64,000 nt of DNA from positions 1 to 64,000 of the forward strand of contig CADFHB010000001.1 of assembly GCA_902834055.1 (NCBI GenBank). Direction: 5' to 3'. Source of the DNA: Lactobacillaceae bacterium (lineage in GTDB: Bacteria; Bacillota; Bacilli; Lactobacillales; Lactobacillaceae). Shown here piece by piece: positions 58,721-64,000 of the stretch (the first letter of the stretch is position 1; every line of letters starts with the position of its first letter). The position numbers and the translations under genes were made by a program. Under the pieces are notes generated by a model. That model did not search any database and was not told the origin of the DNA. It saw only the letters and a program-made list of their open reading frames with translations.

Positions 58721-59476
58721 ATGCAGCGTTATTTCATTGATGAACATGCCCAAAATGGTCGAGTAGTTCTGCCAGCAAAGATTGCCCACCACCTGACGAC
58801 CGTTTTAAGGGCAGAAGTTGGCACACCGGTTGAGCTTGTCCTCGCTGACCACCAGGTCTACCTAGCGAAGGTTGCGGTGACAGAGCCAGAGACAATTGTC
58901 AAGATTGACCACGCTTTAGGTAAAAACAGTGAACTCCCGGTTGACGTGACGATCCTTTGTGGCCTTCCCAAGACTAAGGAAAAGCCAGAGCTGATCGTAC
59001 AAAAGGCTACTGAACTAGGGGCTAAACGAATCGTCTTCTTTGAAGCCCAGCGGTCGGTTAGCCACTGGACGTCAAAGAAGCAGCAAAAAAAGGTTGCTCG
59101 CCTGCAAAAAATTGCGGATGCTGCTGCCGAACAGTCTCACCGCAATTACCAGCCTGTAGTAGCCTACTATTCGAACCTCAAGCAGGCGCTGGCGGCTAAC
59201 CCGGCTGATTTTCGCCTTGTTGCCTGGGAGGAGTCTGCCAAGCAGGGAGAAAAGAGCGGCCTGGCCCGGTGCCTACAAAAGATCAAGGCTCATCAGTCGC
59301 TCCTCGCGGTCTTTGGTCCAGAAGGTGGCCTTACAACAACGGAGGTTGACCAAATGGCTGCGGCAGGTGTCCAGCCGGTTGGCCTCGGTCCCCGGATTTT
59401 GCGGACGGAAACGGCCCCCCTGTACTTTTTGGCTGCTGTTTCCTACGCTTGTGAGTTGGCAACCCCGGTTAACTAA
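58721..59476 (+). CDS. rsmE: 16S rRNA m3U1498 methyltransferase
   Basis: RsmE is a SPOUT methyltransferase with an N-terminal PUA-like domain. The 251-residue protein shows ILCGLPKTKEKPELIVQKAT, ERSQRSVSHW-type region (EAQRSVSHWTSKK), GPEGGLT and LGPRILRTETAPL, the knotted SAM site. ATG at 58721 is used; the upstream extension overlaps prmA. Confidence 0.95.
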   Translation: MQRYFIDEHAQNGRVVLPAKIAHHLTTVLRAEVGTPVELVLADHQVYLAKVAVTEPETIVKIDHALGKNSELPVDVTILCGLPKTKEKPELIVQKATELGAKRIVFFEAQRSVSHWTSKKQQKKVARLQKIADAAAEQSHRNYQPVVAYYSNLKQALAANPADFRLVAWEESAKQGEKSGLARCLQKIKAHQSLLAVFGPEGGLTTTEVDQMAAAGVQPVGLGPRILRTETAPLYFLAAVSYACELATPVN

Positions 59477-59542
59477 GTTTTGTGCTACAATTAAGCAGAT
59501 AAATTTGGGCATTAAATTGCCAAAGTATAAGGTGTTGAGAGA

Positions 59543-59869
59543 ATGAATTGGATCAAGAAAAATGTTGACATGTTTTTGTGGGGCGGGGGAATCCTCTTTG
59601 GGGTCCTAGTACCAGTTTTGGCACTCAAGTTTTTGCCGTTTACCAAGGCAATGTGGGTCGGCTGGGTCCTGGTCGTAATTAATTGCTGTTACTGCGTTTG
59701 GTTAGGCAGTTATCTTTACCGTCACGCCGCTCGCTGGTGGACGCTGTTCGTCTTTCCAATCTTATTTTTAGCGGCCGCTTACGTCTGGATGCCAAAGTAC
59801 ACGTATTACTTTGCCGCCGCCTACTTAGCAATCACTTACCTGTCCTGTTCGACGCGTAAGCAAGATTAA
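59543..59869 (+). CDS. Small membrane protein of unknown function
   Basis: The 108-residue protein has about four hydrophobic segments (about 10-29, 36-57, 65-80, 84-100) and a short polar C-terminus (SCSTRKQD). It lies between rsmE and rel in the same direction, so it is probably cotranscribed. No family is recognised. Confidence 0.7.
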   Translation: MNWIKKNVDMFLWGGGILFGVLVPVLALKFLPFTKAMWVGWVLVVINCCYCVWLGSYLYRHAARWWTLFVFPILFLAAAYVWMPKYTYYFAAAYLAITYLSCSTRKQD

Positions 59870-59889
59870 GACGAAGGGAGGTTGTTTTC

Positions 59890-62127
59890 ATGTCAGAAAC
59901 GAAAGAGTTGACCCATGAAGATGTCCACAAGATGGTGGCATCATACATGAACGAGGAACACGTGGCCCTGGTTGAAAAGGCCTACCGGTTTGCCGAAATC
60001 TGTCACCATGACCAGCGGCGAAAGTCTGGAGAACCTTACATTATTCACCCAATTCAGGTGGCAGGGATCCTAGCTAACCTTCAGATGGATCCGGAAACGG
60101 TTTGCGCTGGTTACCTGCATGATATTGTCGAAGATACCGGGGCAACCCTGGACGACATTAAGGAATTGTTTGGTCCCACGATTGCCATGATTGTCGATGG
60201 GGATACCAAACTCGGTAAGATCCAATATAAGTCGAATAAGGAGCAGATGGCTGCTACGCACCGGAAGCTGCTGCTGGCTATGTCAAAGGATATTCGGGTG
60301 ATGATCGTTAAGCTGGCTGACCGTCTGCACAATATGCGGACCCTTAAGCACCTGCGTCCGGACAAGCAACGGCGGATTTCCAACGAAACCCTGGAAATCT
60401 ACGCCCCAATTGCTGACCGGCTAGGAATCAGTACTATCAAGTGGGAATTGGAAGACCTTTCTTTGCGCTACTTGAACCCTCAGCAGTACTACCGAATTGT
60501 CCACCTAATGAATTCGCGGCGGGACCAACGGGTAGATTCCATCAACCACTCCATCAAGTTGATTAAGAAGGCCATTAGTGACCTCGACCTGGGACCAAAT
60601 GTCGAAATTTACGGTCGGCCGAAGCATATCTACTCGATCTACCGGAAGATGGTCACCCAGCACAAGCAATTTAGCCAGATTTACGACCTCCTGGCGATCC
60701 GGATTGTTGTCGATACAATTAAGGATTGCTATGCCGCTTTGGGGGCAATCCACACGAATTGGAAGCCAATGCCGGGACGGTTTAAGGACTATATTGCGAT
60801 GCCGAAAGCCAATGGCTACCAGTCGCTGCACACCACAATCATTGGTCCAGAGGGACGGCCACTAGAAGTGCAAATCCGGACCCATCACATGCACCAAGTT
60901 GCTGAGTATGGGGTTGCTGCCCACTGGGCTTATAAGGAAGGGAAGACCAACGGCGTTAAGCAGACGAAGGATAGTCAGAAGCTGAACGTCGTTAAGGAAA
61001 TCCTGGAGATGCGCAGTGAGAGTCACGGAACCGATGAATTTATGCAGGGAATCCAAAGTGATATTTTCACGGATAAGGTTTATGCCTTCACTCCTAAAGG
61101 GGATGTAATTGAGATGCCGAAGGGGGCCGGGCCCCTCGATATGGCCTATCAAATCCATACGGAGGTTGGTAACCATACGACTGGGGCCAAGGTTAACGGC
61201 CGTATTGTTCCCCTGGATTACGAAATCAAGAACGGTGACATTGTTGATATCCTGACGTCCTCGTCATCGGCAGGACCAAGCCGGGACTGGTTAGAACTGG
61301 TATCGACGCGGCGGGCCCGCAACAAGATTCGCTCCTTCTTCCGGGCCCACAACCGGGAAGAAAACATTGAACAGGGGAAGCGGATGCTGGAGAGCCAGCT
61401 CCAAGAAGCTGGCTACGTTCCTTCAGAATTGATGACGGAAGAAAAGTGTCAGGAAGTTGCTAGCCACCTGCACTACAAGAGCAGTGATGACATGTTTGCG
61501 GCGATTGGCTTTGGTGACCTGGCGCCGGTTGGTGTTCGTAACCGGTTCACTGCCGATATCCGGAAGAAGGCCGAGGATGACCGTAAGGAGGCAGCAGAAA
61601 AAGCTGTCTTAGAAGATCACCAGACCCTTCAGGAACCTGACGAACGGGAACGGCAGAAACAGGCGAAGGCATCAAGTGAGGGCGTCGTTGTTGAGGGCGT
61701 TGATAACCTCCTTGTCCGGTTAAGCCATTGTTGTAACCCGGTTCCCGGTGATGAGATTACCGGTTACATTACCAAGGGGCGCGGGGTTTCCGTTCACCGG
61801 GCAGACTGTCCCAACATCCGGGCAGCCCAAAAGAGTGGTCAGCGGATCGTCAGCGTGTACTGGGCAAATCCCGAGGGGGACAAGACCAACTATAGTGCCG
61901 ACATTGAAGTCCAGGGCTATAACCGGAACGGCATGTTGAACGACGTCCTGCGTTCCATTAACAATAGCACCCGTTACCTGAACTCCGTTAACGGTAAGGT
62001 TGACCATAACAAGATGGTCACAATCAGTCTCACAATTGGGGTGCGGAACCTGACCCAGCTCCAGTTGATTATGGACGCTCTGAAGAATATTCGGGATGTC
62101 TACGTGGTTAAGCGGGTAATTCGTTAA
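59890..62127 (+). CDS. rel: Bifunctional (p)ppGpp synthetase/hydrolase (RSH)
   Basis: The stringent-response enzyme makes and degrades (p)ppGpp. The 745-residue protein has the HD hydrolase domain with HDIVED at 77-82, a synthetase domain with [20 protein letters not shown] (RFKD form, typical of bifunctional enzymes), TGS (about 398-460) and a C-terminal ACT domain. Ribosome binding site GGGAGG. dtd follows 16 bp later. Confidence 0.97.
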   Translation: MSETKELTHEDVHKMVASYMNEEHVALVEKAYRFAEICHHDQRRKSGEPYIIHPIQVAGILANLQMDPETVCAGYLHDIVEDTGATLDDIKELFGPTIAMIVDGDTKLGKIQYKSNKEQMAATHRKLLLAMSKDIRVMIVKLADRLHNMRTLKHLRPDKQRRISNETLEIYAPIADRLGISTIKWELEDLSLRYLNPQQYYRIVHLMNSRRDQRVDSINHSIKLIKKAISDLDLGPNVEIYGRPKHIYSIYRKMVTQHKQFSQIYDLLAIRIVVDTIKDCYAALGAIHTNWKPMPGRFKDYIAMPKANGYQSLHTTIIGPEGRPLEVQIRTHHMHQVAEYGVAAHWAYKEGKTNGVKQTKDSQKLNVVKEILEMRSESHGTDEFMQGIQSDIFTDKVYAFTPKGDVIEMPKGAGPLDMAYQIHTEVGNHTTGAKVNGRIVPLDYEIKNGDIVDILTSSSSAGPSRDWLELVSTRRARNKIRSFFRAHNREENIEQGKRMLESQLQEAGYVPSELMTEEKCQEVASHLHYKSSDDMFAAIGFGDLAPVGVRNRFTADIRKKAEDDRKEAAEKAVLEDHQTLQEPDERERQKQAKASSEGVVVEGVDNLLVRLSHCCNPVPGDEITGYITKGRGVSVHRADCPNIRAAQKSGQRIVSVYWANPEGDKTNYSADIEVQGYNRNGMLNDVLRSINNSTRYLNSVNGKVDHNKMVTISLTIGVRNLTQLQLIMDALKNIRDVYVVKRVIR

Positions 62128-62143
62128 CGAAAGGAGTCGTCTA

Positions 62144-62581
62144 ATGCGCGTTGTATTACAAAAGGTGAACCATGCCCAGGTGACAATCGATGGCATGGTT
62201 GTTGGTAAGATTGGCCGGGGCTTCATGCTCTTGGTTGGCTTTGGCCCTGATGACGGGGATGAGCAGCTTGACTACCTGGTCCATAAGATTGTTAACTTAC
62301 GGGTATTCGAAGACGAAAATGGCAAGATGAACCGGGGACTGAATGACGTCAACGGCGAAATCCTGTCGATCTCACAGTTCACCCTCTACGCAAATACCCA
62401 GAAGGGGAACCGGCCGAGCTTCACGGCGGCGGCTAAGCCAGCCATTGCGGCGCCGTTATACGACCGCTTCAATGCTAAGTTAGCGGCGACCGGTGTCCAC
62501 GTTGAGACCGGCCAGTTCGGTGCCGATATGAAGGTCGACCTGGAAAACGATGGTCCGACCACCATTATTTTTGAAAAATAA
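62144..62581 (+). CDS. dtd: D-aminoacyl-tRNA deacylase
   Basis: Dtd removes D-amino acids from mischarged tRNA. The 145-residue protein matches family length, with the SQFTLYA motif (about 78-84) and the C-terminal NDGPTTIIF, corresponding to the Gly-cisPro selectivity motif. Ribosome binding site AAAGGAG. The rel-dtd order is standard in Bacillota. Confidence 0.97.
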   Translation: MRVVLQKVNHAQVTIDGMVVGKIGRGFMLLVGFGPDDGDEQLDYLVHKIVNLRVFEDENGKMNRGLNDVNGEILSISQFTLYANTQKGNRPSFTAAAKPAIAAPLYDRFNAKLAATGVHVETGQFGADMKVDLENDGPTTIIFEK

Positions 62582-62592
62582 GAATGATATCA

Positions 62593-62642
62593 AAAATGAG
62601 CGCCAGTGTTCGGGAAATCCAAATACTGGCGCTCATTTTATT
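62593..62642. terminator. Bidirectional terminator after dtd
   Basis: AAAATGAGCGCCAGT pairs with ACTGGCGCTCATTTT. The downstream gene is convergent. Confidence 0.9.
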
Positions 62643-62658
62643 AGCCTCATTATTGCCT

Positions 62659-63501
62659 TTAGTAACGGTCTAAAATCCGGTCGACCGCACCCCCATAGCT
62701 TTCACCAAATAGGATCAGGTGCATGCACAGGTAGTAGAACTGGTACCAGGGCAGGCGGTCATTAATCCCCGGTGTGAAGGGGTACTTGTCCGTATAGGCG
62801 CGGTAAAATTCGTTATCAAAGCCTCCAAAGATGGTCGTCATGGCGATGTCAAACTCACGGTCACCGTAGACGGCATCGGGATCGATGAGGTAGGGCTTAT
62901 CATTGGCAAACATGAAGTTACCAGCCCACAGGTCACCGTGGAGGAGGCTCGCTCTAACTTCATGGTCGCTGTAATACTGCTGGAACTTCTTAACCATTTG
63001 CTGGAAGTGTTCTTCTCGCCAGCGGTTCCAGCGACTTTCCCGCTGGGCCGCCGCAACCTCAGGAACCAGGCGCTGGTTAACGTAAAAGTCTTTCCAGCTA
63101 TCATTCCAGGTATTGTTCTTCACCAGGACCTTTGTTTGGTGGTTATCAACGAAGCCAAACTGAGAATTGAAGTGTTGGTGGAGGTCAGCAACCGCCCGCC
63201 CCAGGTCAGCTTGACTACCGGCACTTTCCGTAAGCCAGTTGAGAACGAGGTAGCCGTGGCCATCAATAGCACCGTTATACAGGGAAGTGGGTGTGTTGAC
63301 AACTTTGCCCAAGGCATTGAGCCCGTTAATCTCGTGTTTAAAGTAGCTTGCGGGGTGGTTCGGTTGGACCTTAATGAAGTAACTCTTGCCACCGGCTTCG
63401 ATTCGGTAAGCTTCATTAATGTCACCACCGCTGACCGGCTGAAAACTGGTGATGTTTTTAAGTGGCAACTGGGTAAACCAGCTGTGATTTAGCTTGCTCA
63501 T
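62659..63501 (-). CDS. Fructosamine kinase family protein
   Basis: The 280-residue protein has the aminoglycoside-phosphotransferase-like fold of fructosamine-3-kinases, which phosphorylate glycated amines so they can break down. The catalytic HGDLWAGN is at 188-195, the metal motif DPDAVYGDREFD at 208-219, and the N-terminal lid has SGGDINEAYRI. ATG at 63501 follows AAGGGAG. Substrate is inferred from family only. Confidence 0.88.
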   Translation of the reverse strand: MSKLNHSWFTQLPLKNITSFQPVSGGDINEAYRIEAGGKSYFIKVQPNHPASYFKHEINGLNALGKVVNTPTSLYNGAIDGHGYLVLNWLTESAGSQADLGRAVADLHQHFNSQFGFVDNHQTKVLVKNNTWNDSWKDFYVNQRLVPEVAAAQRESRWNRWREEHFQQMVKKFQQYYSDHEVRASLLHGDLWAGNFMFANDKPYLIDPDAVYGDREFDIAMTTIFGGFDNEFYRAYTDKYPFTPGINDRLPWYQFYYLCMHLILFGESYGGAVDRILDRY

Positions 63502-63577
63502 TGTATGACTCCCTTCAAAAGTGTTAACCTCATTTTAAAATTGATATCTCAAAAAGCAAGTTTGTCGGGTATTGACT

Positions 63578-63825
63578 TTCCGGCCGGGGACGAGTAAGGT
63601 TAACACTGAAATTAAATATTCGTGACCGAAGATAAAAGAATGCTCGGTGCCTTCAAAGTTATAGCGAGCGGGGATGGTGAAAGCCCGTCGTGCGAAGCGC
63701 CGATTGACACTTTTCAGGTTGGGCAATGTCCCCGCTAGGAAGCTAGCGTTATCGTTGAGTAGATACCAAGGTGGTACCGTGCATTAGCACCCTTGTTAAA
63801 CGACAAGGGTGCTTTTTTTATTTTT
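63578..63825 (+). promoter_or_regulatory. T-box riboswitch with GAC (Asp) specifier, upstream of aspS
   Basis: Stem I closes with GGGGAC (63586-63591) / GTCCCC (63728-63733), followed by GAGTAAGG. An inner helix CTGAAA (63606-63611) / TTTCAG (63712-63717) places GAC (63706-63708) in the specifier loop, followed by a purine. The T-box sequence TGGTACCGTG (63772-63781) forms the antiterminator. Uncharged tRNA-Asp should prevent termination at the hairpin below. The final G of the usual TGGTACCGCG region reads GTG here. Confidence 0.9.
63786..63825 (+). terminator. T-box terminator hairpin
   Basis: AGCACCCTTG / CAAGGGTGCT with TTTTTTTATTTTT tail; it competes with the antiterminator. Confidence 0.92.
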
Positions 63826-63853
63826 GGAAGTGGATAAAAAAGGAAGTTAGAGA

Positions 63854-64000
63854 ATGAAACGTACTAATTACGCTGGTGATACCAGTGAAAAGCAAGTTGG
63901 CCAAGAAGTCGTCCTTAAGGGTTGGGTCGCCAAGCGCCGGAACCTCGGGGGCTTGATCTTCATTGACCTCTGGGACCGGGAAGGCATTGTCCAGTTGGTC
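63854..64000 (+). CDS. aspS: Aspartyl-tRNA synthetase, N-terminal fragment (window edge)
   Basis: The first 49 codons are present; the gene runs past the window. The sequence [37 protein letters not shown] is the OB-fold anticodon-binding domain of AspRS. ATG follows AAAAGGAAG. Control by a T-box with an Asp specifier agrees with the call. hisS, often paired upstream of aspS, is not present here. Confidence 0.93.
   Translation, partial: MKRTNYAGDTSEKQVGQEVVLKGWVAKRRNLGGLIFIDLWDREGIVQLV

Noticed and set aside
62719..63492. 257-aa plus-strand frame opposite the fructosamine kinase gene
   Set aside because: It is antisense to a gene with clear HGDLW and DPD motifs; its hydrophobic translation is a mirror of that gene.

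Overview
The window is a chromosomal segment from a low-to-mid GC Gram-positive of the order Lactobacillales. The best fit is a Lactobacillaceae species with GC near 50%, such as Limosilactobacillus. This is inferred from gene order (tig-clpX-engB; rimP-nusA-ylxR-ylxQ-infB-rbfA-truB-ribF; CIRCE-hrcA-grpE-dnaK-dnaJ), from PolC-type DNA polymerase III, from an L-lactate dehydrogenase and from C69/Xaa-Pro peptidases. No 16S rRNA is present to confirm the genus. About 90% of the window is densely packed core housekeeping DNA.

Layout. 0-12.7 kb: trigger factor, ClpX, EngB, a MazG-like protein, UvrC, Obg, RNase Z, an SDR oxidoreductase, RecJ, Apt and a small membrane protein. 12.7-15.3 kb: an AT-richer accessory island around a tRNA-Ser(CGA) gene. 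It holds two decayed tyrosine-recombinase remnants and a two-gene DUF5067-like/membrane-protein cassette. 15.3-20.5 kb: RNase HI with a viroplasmin-like N-terminus, HMG-CoA synthase, LexA with a divergent UPF0291/UPF0154 pair, PlsC, a tRNA methyltransferase and a GIY-YIG protein. 20.5-33 kb: rpsB-tsf, pyrH-frr and uppS-cdsA-rseP-proS-polC. 33-35.8 kb: a secreted five-repeat serine hydrolase gene broken by one in-frame stop. 35.8-42.9 kb: the rimP-to-ribF translation operon behind a leader terminator. 43-48.3 kb: the HrcA/CIRCE heat-shock genes. 48.4-50.8 kb: a secreted L,D-transpeptidase carrying the same five-repeat array as the broken hydrolase. 50.9-53.3 kb: lepA, whose 3' end is duplicated about 390 bp downstream with an integrase tail relic in between. 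53.3-57.1 kb: pepD, pepQ and ldh on the minus strand. 57.3-64 kb: a small unknown protein, prmA-rsmE-membrane protein-rel-dtd, a fructosamine-kinase family gene on the minus strand, and an Asp-specifier T-box leading into aspS, which is cut by the window end.

How the genes work together. Most serve protein synthesis, folding and quality control (Tig, ClpX, S2, EF-Ts, RRF, RimP, NusA, IF-2, RbfA, TruB, LepA, PrmA, RsmE, Dtd, ProRS, AspRS, Hsp70 system), replication and repair (PolC, UvrC, RecJ, LexA), and envelope lipid and wall synthesis (UppS, CdsA, PlsC, MvaS, L,D-transpeptidase). Regulation can be read directly at several points: a CIRCE operator, an SOS box, a T-box, a leader terminator ahead of rimP-nusA, and a promoter whose -35 lies inside the preceding terminator (rpsB).

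The less ordinary parts are the pair of five-repeat cell-wall proteins with different catalytic ends, three fossil integrases at two integration loci, and a small unknown gene whose near-perfect Shine-Dalgarno sequence points at an ATT codon. I did not find a convincing new multi-gene system. The DUF5067/membrane pair and the repeat-array proteins are the best candidates for undescribed function.
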